A DNA stretch of 64,000 nucleotides. Source: Erigeron canadensis. Its lineage: Eukaryota; Streptophyta; Magnoliopsida; Asterales; Asteraceae. The notes below the pieces were generated by a model, which did no database searches, was not told where the DNA came from, and saw only the letters and a program-made list of their open reading frames with translations. The position numbers and the translations under genes are program-made. Below, one piece after another: positions 24,941 through 36,690 of this stretch (positions are counted from its first letter, which is position 1; every line of letters begins with the position of its first letter). The stretch lies in the NCBI RefSeq assembly GCF_010389155.1, contig NC_057765.1:28336980-28400979 (forward strand), given 5' to 3'.

Positions 24941-26189
24941 ACTAAAAAAAAAAGGACAAAAAATTAGCAAACAATTAAACCCTTTCTATTCAAATTAACG
25001 ACCATCCTCTATCCCTCAAATATAAACATTACTATTATGCACGCATCGCTAAATCAACAAGACAACAACAATGTAAGTCACTCATGTGATTAATTAATTA
25101 ATTTAATTCTTCATCCAGTTTTTTTTTTTTTTTTTATTCAGCCCAGATTTTATTTAATGTCTATTTATGATGAATTTTCTTTCGTATTAGTGATTCTTGT
25201 TTTTTTACTTTATCTATTTTTGTCCAATAACTGCTAAATTTCAAGAGAAATTCCTATTTCTTATAAACAAATACATAAATAAATAATTCGTCATTGTAAA
25301 TAATGATAACCCTCTCCTATGACACAACTCATATCAGAAATGAAAAGAAAAAGTAGATCCTATGATATGTTGATTGTTTAGATATAATGTAGGCTTGTAA
25401 CTGAGATACATTTCATGGAATAGTAGTTTGCTCTTTGTCTATAATTAGTAGTTATATGCATGTGAAGTTGGTTCGGAGGTAAAAGAACACAACAAACATG
25501 ACACATATTGATATAAACACCTTGTCAATCTTTAAACCCTTTTGTTGTATCTATGTGTCATACACATATTCTAGTGTATGGAGCAATTTTTTATTTTTTT
25601 TATGCTTTTTTGGGACGATCATATAGAGGAAATATTTTAACTGGGATACTATGTATGAAAAATAGATTTTGGGAAATACAATAGATGCAACATGACCTAT
25701 GTCATGTATATACCGTAGAATTTATAAAATATGTATTGCCTATAATTAAGACTTCAAAAGTATGTTATAGCTAGTCTAGTAGATAATAGGCATCTTCCTA
25801 CAATGAATTACATATCTTCTTTCTCAGTGTTATATTATTATTACATCATATAACACACATCTCACTAGCAAAAATACATTTTTTTTAATTTTTTTTTTAA
25901 ATATTTAAATATTTGGTTTCTCATTTTTATTGGTTGAAAACTCAATGAACCAAACATTAAAGCTGTAATACTTTTCTAGAAGTTAAATTCAGTTAACATC
26001 TTGAATGAATAATGATTAAAAAGAATCAAAAAAAATTATTACAAATAATCATAAGTTATGATTTCGTTTATAAGTGATCAAAGCTGTGTAATTTTTTTTA
26101 AGTTACTATATGTGTATGTGTTTTTCCATAAATATAAGTGAACAGTTTTAAGAAAAGTTGTAATAATAAATTTTGTTTTGATGTTGTAG

Positions 26190-26636
26190 ATGAATAAAAT
26201 AGTTTATTTTGATCTAAATGAAGCTCCTACTAAACAAAATTTCATGAATGTTGATAAGGAAAAATTTGTTATTAATGAAGATTGTCAGAGCAAGATAATT
26301 GATTTTGATGAACCTTTTGTGGGTCAATGTTTTTTCCATGAAGAAGAAGCATTTACCTTCTATCAAAATTATGCGAAAATGAATGGATTTTCGATTCGAA
26401 AAGGAAGATTTGTGAACAAGAAAGGAGAAAGAAAAAGACGTGATTTTTTTGTCACCATCAAGGGAAACCGAAAGCTAAATTAATTGATGTCAAAAAACAA
26501 CAAAGAAACCGAAGTTCTGATAGATGTGATTGCAAAGCTCATGTGCGTATAACGCTGAAAAGAATTCATGATCATTCCCCGAGAAAATGGCAAGTCACTA
26601 CATTCATTCGAGAACATAATCATGACTTGTTTAAGG
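26190..26636 (+). pseudogene. FAR1/FHY3-related protein, truncated and frameshifted
   Basis: FAR1-related sequences are transcription factors derived from MULE transposases. After an AG acceptor (TTGTAG at 26184-26189) the frame begins MNKIVYFDLNEAP and enters a FAR1 DNA-binding domain (FVGQCFFHEEEAFTFYQNYA, then GFSIRKGR). A T run at 26445-26451 has seven T where eight are needed for the family Cys, so the frame ends at 26483; the adjacent frame continues CDCKAHVRITLKR and FIREHNHDLFK, supplying the Cys and the HNH residues. A GT donor follows at 26637, but no downstream transposase-like or SWIM exon is found before DRD1. An upstream noncoding exon ending near 25072 (ACAAT/GTAAGT) is possible. 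Confidence 0.75.
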
Positions 26637-26725
26637 TTCATCTCTTTTCATTTTATTATTATAAAGTAATAATAAAGATAAGAAATCAACTAAATGATAT
26701 TTACAGTTTAATGATACATTATTAA

Positions 26726-27462
26726 GAGATTGTGAAGATTACATCTTATGGTTAATTGGCAAATTATAAATATATTCTAATTTCATGACTTACTACACAA
26801 TAAAAGACATGTCATAACCAATGAAATTACCGTAACCAATGAAATTACTAGTATATTTAATATCCTTATGCTGTCACGGTTTATTAATAATCATATGTTT
26901 TATATTTTGCAATTTTACACCTAAATATTTTTACCATTACACTCAAGTACCCAACCTTTTACTATATTTTCAATTCTCCTAAATTAATGGTTAACATTTA
27001 TCTGGTTTCAATTTTTATTTTTTTTCCAAAATTTTTATGATTAAAATATCCATATAGAACCTAGGTTCCAAACAATACATATTGTTGATTTCTCTTATTT
27101 AATTAACAATTTTTGGGTTTTTTTATTTATTTTATTTAACTTAGTTTTGGTGTTAAATACGATTTTCACGACTTAAAATCCATAACAGACTTTAAAAGGT
27201 TTATATTAATAAAAATAAATAAATAAAATGAAATTGGGACAAATTTATTGATTTATTCCATCATAAAAAATAAAAAATATATATAAAAAAAAAAAGTCAC
27301 CTACTTGATTTGAGCTGAGTTCAGTCTCCCCCGTGCTCTTCTAAACTAGTACTTTATAAAATCCTCCCTTGAAAGTAATAAAAATAAAAATAAAGATAAA
27401 TAATAATAATATTGTTACACTCGCAAACAACTGAGCGAGAATCTTCTTCTTCTAAACTAACA
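26726..27462 (+). promoter_or_regulatory. Upstream region of DRD1
   Basis: AT-rich sequence with a CTTCTTCTTCT leader just before the first DRD1 exon. The core promoter cannot be pinpointed. Confidence 0.3.
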
Positions 27463-30400
27463 ATGCATGTAAGTCCTCAATCACACTTTCTAGGGTTTTG
27501 AAATTAATTGTAAATTATAATAATTTAATTTTGTTTAATCTAATTGTATACTCTCGATCATTAATTATAATTTCGTTTAATTTTATTGTAATTTTTTAAA
27601 TTAATTAATGCAGTCAATGGACGCTAAAGACCTCAAGAAGAAGAAGAAGAAGAAGAATACGCATTATACCTCAAATCCTACACACACTGGTAAATTTTAA
27701 TTTATTTTTTCATTATAATAATAATAATTATATATATACGGAGTAATATAAAATAATTATATATGTATGTAGATGTATGTATGTACGTAGTTTGTTAGAG
27801 AGCTAATGCATATGATGACAAAGTAAAAAATTGGAGCTACAATTTTACATGCATTTTGTTATTATATATTTTAATTAAGCTGTAAAATTATGAGTGTATT
27901 GCGTCGAGATGTAATGAACTGGCGTAAATTGTCATCGTATGTTATGATTATGATTCTATGAATTTGGAACTAACTGATTAGTAGGTTTTTACTGTACATT
28001 AGGGATGAGCAAGATTACCGAAACATATAAATTGTGGTCCAAGTGACAAAGCTTTTAGATTTTTCGTAGGGGGAGGGGGGCTTAATACATATAAGTTGTT
28101 CGAATGAATTACAGATAAAACTACACTGCTGAGTGAAAAAAGGGGAGGGGCCAGGGGGCCAACTAAGCTTCGCCCTTGGGTCAAATTGTGTATACGTATT
28201 GGTGATTGGTTGATCTAGTAGTGTCGACATGATCGACTTTTTTTTAATTATTATTACTGTTACTTCATTTACGTAGTTGATATTTGTTGGAACTAACTAC
28301 GTAGAATCAAAATGATTTATTATCCCATAGTTCTCAAAAGCGAAATGATTTATTATCCCATAGTTCTCAAAAGCGAAGGCGACCTCAAAGCGCAAAGACC
28401 CCAAATAGGGCGAAGGTGAGAGGCGCAAGAAAAGCGCACGCCCGGAAAAAAAGGCACACTAAGTAAACAAATATAAAATATGTATATATAGTGAAAAATA
28501 ATAGTAAAAAAAATCAGATGTGAGTTATAAAACCAAATATCATTCAAAAAAATATAAACTTTTCAACCAAAAACTTCAAATTATTATAAACATATATAAA
28601 CAATATCATAATTTTTCTTCCCCCCATTTTATATTTTCACTCTCTTCTTTTATCTTCTTAAATGACTATGGTTACTCAGTTTGGTTGGATCTTGAATGAT
28701 TTGGTCGAATCTTGACCCATTTGACCATTTTGACCGCCGTTGAAAACCACAGTTGACCGTCGTTGACCGCCTTTTTCATGGTTGACTTAGGCCTAGGGTT
28801 TCAGGCGTTGGAGGTGGGCCTCGCCCGCCTTTTGCTCCTAGGCGCAAGAGGCGCTCGCCTTTGACAACACTGATTTATCCAATACAAAACAAAAAGAACT
28901 TTTTTTTATATATTAATTAATTTTATAGAAGGGTACCTGCGCGATGCAGTGGAGTAATGGTGGTGGCGTGGTGACGGTGACGGGTGGTGGTGGCGTGCAG
29001 TGGAGGTGGCGGTGTAATGGCGGCGGCGGCAATTGGCGGTGGTGGTGGTGGCGGCGAGTAGTGTAGGTAATTGATGTAATGTGATTTTGATAAGTTGTTG
29101 AAACTTAAAATTCAAACATAATGTAGCTTGCTTTATAATATAGTATACATATAGATTTGGAATATAATAAAAAAAAAAGTTTATATGGCCTCAAGTATGA
29201 TGAACACAAAGACACAAATCAGTTACATATCAATATGTTTCTAGTTATTTTTTTTATAGTAAATGGTGACAGACTAAGGATTGGGAGTTTGTAATATTAG
29301 ATGGTTAGTATTGAAACTCATTACACACAATGATAATTTGTTTTTAAGTACCTCTAAAAATTTGTAACCTAAGTAATGTTGGTAACCTTGATCAATACTT
29401 TCTCTGTATTAGATGGTTAGAAACTTCTTTTTGGGCTCGTCCTAGGCCCAAAATTCTTTAGAGCTGCTGGATGCAAATAAATGTCTGGATGCTTAAAACC
29501 CTTTTGTGTTTATCTGCCTTGGATTCATAAGAGGTTTTCAACATGCAACTTGGTCTCTTCTAATTCATATGGCTCATTAAGTAGATATGCAGTTTTAAGT
29601 AAAAAATCCCTAATCCCCCCCTAATTTGTTTTTTTTAGCATATATGATACTTGAATTTTGGTGCCTAATACTTTAATCTTGTCTAATCTGTTAGTAGTAA
29701 ATTGCATGATATGGATGACGTGGACTTGTGGTAGGTAAAGAGTTCTAGGATTTGCGATCTTTGATCACGATGTTCTTTTATTCTCTCTCTCTTTATATAC
29801 ACACACACACACATACACATGTTTGTGGCTTGAATCCAACTCAAAATATAAGAAGTGTTTTTTCATTATTTTGATTAGCATTCTCTTTCTAGCTAGTAGT
29901 TATAGGCTGTCAAGTAGGAATGTAGGATGTTATTGAAGAGTGAAGAAACCTAAATCATTTTGCAAGTCCGATCTGTTCATTTCTTGTGTCACGAGCAATC
30001 AAGATGACTTCTGGAGTTTTGTCCTTTCTCTCATATTTTATTGTGTTATTAAGAGTTTCATGCAATAAAGAACTTGGATTTTGGAAAGTTTTAGAGATTA
30101 CTTTGGTTCAAGATGATAGATAGGACGGAATACTTCGATTTCTAGGAGCAATTTTGTAAGATACACACCTTATATGAGACCGTTGAGTGGTGAGCAATGA
30201 GAATGAGTGAAACAGAAGGAAAGAAAAGAAGAAAACTGAGGGGTGAGAGGGTGAGAGTTGGTATCTGATACTAAAGAAGAGAAAAGCTGTTTGAAACACA
30301 AAGTATGTATATGTCAAAATTCAATCCCTTGCTTTTGCAGAGAGTTCCTTTACAACATTTTATACCCCTTTTATAAGACTATAAACCAACTTCATGTTTC

Positions 30401-33400
30401 TATGTATTGTTTAGACTTCTGTGATAATAGAAATGTTTCCAGCACGGTTTTCTTCATTGTTTATCATTCTTGAAAACCTCAATGGTACATGGGACGTTTA
30501 ACCATATATTACTGACTTTAGGCGTTTAGCTGTTTGGTGTTGTGAATAAGGACCATCTTGTACAGGAAAAAGAAATTATACCCTTGTGAGTTGGTATTCT
30601 GGTGTCCAGTTGTAGAAGTGTTAATCAGATTCTATTATGTAAGTGCAAAACCATCCCAAATGGTGTCCAGATGCATCCCTTAACTGCTGTCTCAGTGTAG
30701 AATATCTCACCGTGTGTGGTTTGTGTTTTAATGTTTGTTTCAGAAATGTTCATGGGACAAAAAGTCAATGGGGAAGAAAGTGTATCTCCAAGCCCACTGT
30801 ACGCTGCATACACACTTGATGCAAACAAGACCAACAAAACTGTGGATCACACAAATCCATTTAATATTAGAAACTTGATTCAAGAGATTGATTCATCCAA
30901 ATATGGGTCTGTTACAAAAGATATAGAAGACCTTCTTTTGCTAAGAAAACAAATGTTGATGCCTTGTTTAAGAAGATTCCCCTCACTTCGGGCTGATATA
31001 ATGGAGACAAATCATGTGAAGGACGTTTCCAATGCAAATCCTATGAGGGATGTAGTTATGTTTGATGCTGGCAATGGTCATGATATGAAAGCACCGGATA
31101 ATGTTGTTAATATCGACTCAGATGATGATGATGAACCCAAATTTGGGAGGCCTTTTCAACCGTATCGAGACATAGTCCTAAATAAATCTGAAGGGCAGTT
31201 TTCAATGAAACAATTTTTGGTAAGATGTTCTACCTTTTTGTTCTTCATTTTTATGGTGCAAACTTGCATGGCTCAAAAATTATATGTTGTGTATTTATAC
31301 TGCCAGATGTCTATGTATTTCATTCATTCTACAAATTAAGTTTACCATATTTACTAGTCCATAAAAGATCTGATTTCAGTGAATGCATGTTTTATTTGTC
31401 TGATATTTCTCTTTCATACCATGCAGGAGGGAGATTATGCTCCGAGCCAATCTTCAGCTGCTAAAGGTGGAGGAGTAGGTGCTGCTGCTGCAGCAGGAGT
31501 GGGAGGAAGAGGAAGAGGGGGTGTGAAAGGGAAAGGGAAAGGTGGAAGAGAAAAAGAAGGAGAAGGAGGACAGACTAAAAATACAATCGACTCCAAAGGT
31601 GTAGACAACAAAGACGCTGATAGTGACGTAGAAGATGAAAAAAAGCTTAGTAAAGGGGAATATGTTGGAAGCCATTCCGATTCAGATATGGATGATAATG
31701 ATGATGTTAACTTTGACGGGCTAGCTGATATATGGAAAGAAATGAATGTTGGATTAGAGTCCTCAAAGGTATTTGATTTTTTTATTTGTTCTCTGCATGG
31801 TCACATGCCAAAGCAATAAAGAGGTAAATGAAGTTCATAGAAAGTATATGGGGATACATTGTGCTCGGGTAAGTTTGCATAACGAAGGCAAAGAAAACTT
31901 TGGGCAGGTTTCCGTTTTAGGTGACCGGCATCTTTTATGCCACAAAAAAACCATCAGTTTTTCTAAAAATTGATTTATGGCAACCAACTATCAATAAATG
32001 TTATTCAAGTTATCAAGAGAGGGTAACTGATAAAAAAATATGGCAACTGTTGACCATGTTGCTTATTATAATGAAGTGGCGTTTTGAAAATTAGGTATCT
32101 TTTGAAATTGCTTTGCTTTAATCTCTTTTGAAAGTTTGACGGGTTTTTTTTGGTCTAGAAGATAGTCATTTCAAAACAGAACTCATACCAAAGTTTGTAA
32201 CCTTTTTATGTAAAAGTATCTATATAGAAGTGAAGTGATCAAGTGAGAACCAAAATAATGGTGAGAACTGTGAGAACCATTAAAAAACCATCTCTAAGGG
32301 CTACACCCGTACCGTATCCAATCGCCACCATCTCTTGGATCGCCGCCCATCAAATCCATACCATTCCCATATGCGTCCGGTGACAACCCCTTTAGAACGG
32401 ATAAGGGCAATGCCCATACCGTATCCATACATTTTCAACACGTAACCCATATGATTTAAAAAAAAAAGTTATGGAATGGGTTTTTATTAAAAGAAAATAT
32501 AAAAATTAAAAAAATTAAAAATTAAAAAACCACACCAAAAAAGAGAGTGAGGGAGAGAAACTAATGGTTCTCACAGTTCTCACACATGTTTTGGTTCTCA
32601 CATTAACCCTACCCCTATATGGAGTACACAACTTAATTAAACAGTTCTTTAAAGTCTATACATCCCTACTAAGTTATGTACGGTGTTTTCTCATCCTCAT
32701 ATGAAATTGGACATCCTGTTGTATCACCTAGATCCCCAAGCAGTCCGTTGAGATTTGATAGCAGGAGAACTGTCAAGTCATTCAGCTTTTGAAAAAACAT
32801 TTTGAGCAAGACCTTTGAAATTTACCTGATGCGTTTGAAGTATTTCTGTTTTCTGACATCAGAATTTATTTTTGACAATCTAATGCTTTATCTTCTTCAA
32901 AGTTACTTCTAATATAACTTCCAAACTGTGTTGTATTTTATTTATCTCAGGATGCCGCTATGGATATTTCATTAGACGAATATGAAAACGAAGTTGAAGA
33001 AGTATGCGATCATTCTTTTATATTGAAAGACGATATTGGCTATGTTTGCCGTGTCTGCGGAGTTGTTCAAAAGAGCATTGAATCCATAATTGAGTTTCAG
33101 CGTCCCAAGGTCTGGTTCTTAATTACCCCAGAATTATTTATCTATAATTTTTTTATATAGTTCATTTGATATGTTGAGACTTATTCCTTCCCTTGGATAG
33201 ATAATACATGTGCTTAATGCATGGCATTGCATGTGACAGTCAACTTAGCAACTTATGAGATTTTGTTATTGTATTTCATTTAAATTCAGACCTCAAAGAG
33301 TACGAGAACATATTATTATGAAGGCCGACCGGATAAATCAGCTGATGCAAGTGATGCTGTTCTTGATGGAGTTAAATTACCCGGACTAGACTTCTCGGTG

Positions 33401-35128
33401 CAAGACATAGCTGCTCATCCGAGACATCAAAAGCAAATGAAACCCCATCAAATCGAGGGTTTCAATTTCTTACTCAGTAACTTGGTTACTGAAAATCCGG
33501 GTGGCTGCATTCTGGCCCATGCTCCTGGATCTGGGAAGACGTTTATGCTTATCAGTTTCATACAAAGTTTTATGGCTAAATACCCTGACTCTAGACCATT
33601 AGTGGTTCTACCTAGAGGTATTCTAGAGACTTGGAAAAAAGAGTTTTCCAGGTGGCAAGTTGAAGACATTCCGTTGTACGACTTTTACTCCCGAAAAGCT
33701 GATAACCGGGCTCAACAGTTGGAAGTGCTCAAACAGTGGGCTAACCAGAGGAGCATTCTGTTTCTTGGGTACCAACAGTTCTCAGCCATAGTGTGCGACA
33801 ATGATAGGAGCTCGGTTGCAGTCAGCTGTCAGGAGATACTATTGAGATGCCCTTCACTTTTAATCTTAGATGAAGGTCATACTCCAAGAAACAAAGAAAC
33901 TGATATGGTTACCTCTCTTGGGAAGGTTCAGACACCAAGAAAGGTCGTGCTTTCTGGGACTCTTTACCAAAATCACGTTAAGGAAGTCTTCACTATTTTG
34001 AATCTCGTTCGGCCGAAGTTTTTGAGAATGGAGGAACCCAAAATGATAAAACGACGTATATTGAGTAAAGTATCATTTGAATCTCGAAAAAACTTTTCCA
34101 AAAAATGCTCAGATGAAGAGTTTTCTGACTTGGTAGAACAAACGTTACTCGGAGATGACATTTTGAAAAGGAAGGTGAAAGTTATTGAAGATTTACGAGA
34201 AATGACAAGCAAAGTTCTGCACTACTATAAAGGGGATTTCTTGGATGAACTACCTGGGCTTATGGACTTTTCAGTCTTTTTAAACCTTAGCCCCAAGCAA
34301 AAACGTCAAGTTCCCGAGTTGAAACAATATACGAGAAGATTTAAACAAGTCTCCGTTGGTAGTGCGGTCTATTTGCATCCGGATTTAAAGGTTCTTGCTC
34401 AAACCATTCCAGATAGAAATGATGTCGATGTGAACAAAATGATCGATGAACTATTGGAGAAATTGGATGAGAGAGAGGGGGTGAAGACTAAATTTTTTCT
34501 CCATCTACTTCGTTTATGTGAATCCAGTGGGGAAAAGCTTTTAGTTTTTAGCAATTATCTACTCCCTTTGAAATTTTTGCTCAGATTGACCATGAAAGTC
34601 AAAGGCTGGGTTATGGGCAAGCAAATTTTTATGATAACTGGAGATGATGACAATGATTCGCGTGAGGTATCAATGGATAGCTTCAATAACTCATCTGATG
34701 CTAAAGTCTTTTTTGGGTCAATAAAGGCTTGTTCGGAGGGTATTTCACTAGTTGGGGCCTCTAGGATTATAATACTGGACGTGCATTTAAACCCTTCTGT
34801 CACCCGCCAAGCATTAGGTCGTGCTTTTCGACCTGGTCAGGTAAGGAAAGTATATACTTATCGATTAATTGCTGCTAATACCCTTGAAGAAGAAGATCAT
34901 ACCACATGCTTCAGGAAGGAGTCTATTGCGAAGATGTGGTTTGAGTGGGATGAGTACTGTGGTCGTCATGAATTTGAGATGAAGACGGTAGATGTTAAAA
35001 GTTGTGGTGATGAATTTCTAGAAAATTCGTGGTTGAATCAAGATGTAACTGCATTAAGTCAAAGGTTAGTAAATTTATTTCTCTCCAGAAGTGGCAAACA
35101 GACAGGACAGGCTGGGTGGGTTGGGTAG
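27463..35128 (+). CDS. DRD1: DRD1-type SNF2 chromatin remodeller of RdDM
   Basis: DRD1 works in the nucleus with DMS3 and RDM1 (the DDR complex) to let RNA polymerase V transcribe loci undergoing RNA-directed DNA methylation. Six exons: 27463-27468, 27614-27689, 30744-31219, 31427-31768, 32951-33109 and 33290-35128. All borders are GT-AG and all phases agree, giving 965 residues (Arabidopsis DRD1 has 888). Exon 3 starts with a segment amplified in the gene at 52-61 kb. Exon 4 is a Gly/Ala/Lys/Arg-rich then acidic linker. Exon 5 has a Cys cluster (Cys319, Cys333, Cys336). Exon 6 carries the SNF2 motor: APGSGKT (431-437), DEGH (547-550), [26 protein letters not shown] and [11 protein letters not shown] (about 860-870). 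The first coding exon has only six nucleotides (Met-His); Met at 27617 is an alternative start. Introns carry two MITEs. Confidence 0.93.
28311..28376 (+). repeat. 33-bp tandem duplication at a MITE junction
   Basis: AATGATTTATTATCCCATAG plus TTCTCAAAAGCGA is present twice, at 28311-28343 and 28344-28376. The unit joins flanking DNA to the first bases of the MITE. Confidence 0.9.
28359..28870. mobile_element. MITE in DRD1 intron 2
   Basis: The left end (CATAGTTCTCAAAAGCGAAG) and, on the other strand, the right end (GTGTTGTCAAAGGCGAGCGC) are imperfect inverted repeats rich in AGGCG. TGATTTATTATCC before and TGATTTATCC after are probably a degenerated target duplication. About 0.5 kb, no ORF; superfamily unresolved. 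Confidence 0.65.
28937..29056. repeat. GGT/GGC-rich simple sequence
   Basis: GGTGG and GGCGG trinucleotide runs within DRD1 intron 2; the antisense frame over it is His/Thr-rich low complexity and not a gene. Confidence 0.8.
32243..32601. mobile_element. MITE in DRD1 intron 4
   Basis: The ends are inverted repeats of about 40 nt: GTGAGAACCAAAA with GTGAGAACTGTGAGAACCAT on the left (from 32243) and their complement on the right (to 32601). Each arm contains GTGAGAACY three times. A target duplication is not obvious. No ORF. Confidence 0.75.
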
Positions 35129-36690
35129 TCGAGACAAGTTTTGGCTAAAATGATAGTTTCTACAGTACGGGTCAGGTTGTGCTGCCCTGTCTTACGTTTT
35201 CTTGAATTTTACAAATATTTAATCTTTTGAGCAAAGAAGATAGTTCTATTACACTGATAATCTTGTTTCAAATTCAAAACCATTTAGGAGGTTGGATGCA
35301 TTTGAGATCACTTTGGGTGCCTTTTGAGCTATGATATCTAATTTTGCTTTCTCCGTTACTTTTTGTAGATAACGATGGCAAGCCACGATGACATTAGGAG
35401 CTAGATTTTGTGGTTGGTACAAATCTCTCTTATTATCTGGTAGTTAGTAGTGATGGTTAACCAAGACGTCATATTCCTGCACTGGACAGTGATTTGTGAT
35501 TTCCTTTTAGTCGTTTATATAGTATCTTAGTGCTCTGCAATGTACTTGCTAGGCAGAAATCGTTTCGTTTTCTTTGGTAACTTATGACACTGTGCTTGCA
35601 TGCCTGCTAACTATGAAATCACAAGATGCCGATATGTGGTGTGATAAACAAAAAAAAAAAAAACTGGCCTTTGCCTTTTGGCACTCTTTTTGTATATTGT
35701 ATGTAATTCAGTGTGGTTGGATATAGTAAAAGTCATCAGTTAGCGCTTGATGTCAAGTTTTGGAAAAGAGAACATTACACTTTGGAAAAGAGAATATATG
35801 ATGGGTATTAAGAAACCAGAATATCAGATATCTATAATCTACTAACAAACAATTAAACATATACTCCATTAAAATTAATAAGGCTTTGTTTATCGAACGC
35901 CGAACACTATATGATGTGTTTTACTTGCTGGAAACATATTTGCTCTTGGAGTCAATGGTCGGGGTTAGCCATTTCACTTTAGCCATATCATGCTATATGA
36001 TGTACTATTTTCCAGAAATACATATTGATATGTATATCTATTACACTTTACATTATCCAAATATCCAACCACAATTATTTTACCGTTTGAGTCACCAACC
36101 TCCACTAAAAACCCATCTCAAAGCTGCCAATGAATCGGATGTTAGCCATTGTGGCTTTCACTTGCAGGATATTGTTATCCCTTATGTTTATTCCATGTAG
36201 TGATTGAAAAGGCAGGTCTATAATAGTTGATCATGTTAAATACTTACAAATCTTTGGCAACAATAAAGCTACCGTTTTCAGGAGGAATAAAAGTCTTGTC
36301 AATCTTTGAGAACAATAAAGGTTCGTTTCATGCGTGATTTTCATGACAATAAGAGGTAACATATACAACCCACATTACACTATAACAGGATAACCGGTAA
36401 CATGAAATGCCAACATTCTAGATCAATACGAACGCTGCATAACCAAAATCAAGAGTTTCATTAATGTAGCATATATTTCATCATTGGCATATGCAACAAT
36501 CTTTCATACCGCATAATATGAGGAAAATACAGAAACTGCAAAATCATATATAAGTTTCATTAATCATGGTACTAATGTTAATGATATAAACTAAAGAAAA
36601 TAAAAAAATTATCTTCAAGAACCGGGAAAAGTGAAATGAATATATTCTTGCAGGCTATCTCCAATATTTAGAAACAACTTTATACTTGCA
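35129..36690. other. Convergent intergenic region DRD1/COG6
   Basis: DRD1 (plus) and COG6 (minus) converge here, so the region holds both 3' UTRs. An A run lies at 35648-35662. No further gene is supported. Confidence 0.5.

Noticed and set aside
35886..36200. 104-codon plus-strand frame between DRD1 and COG6
   Set aside because: Composition is like intergenic AT-rich DNA, with no recognisable domain and no splice or promoter context.
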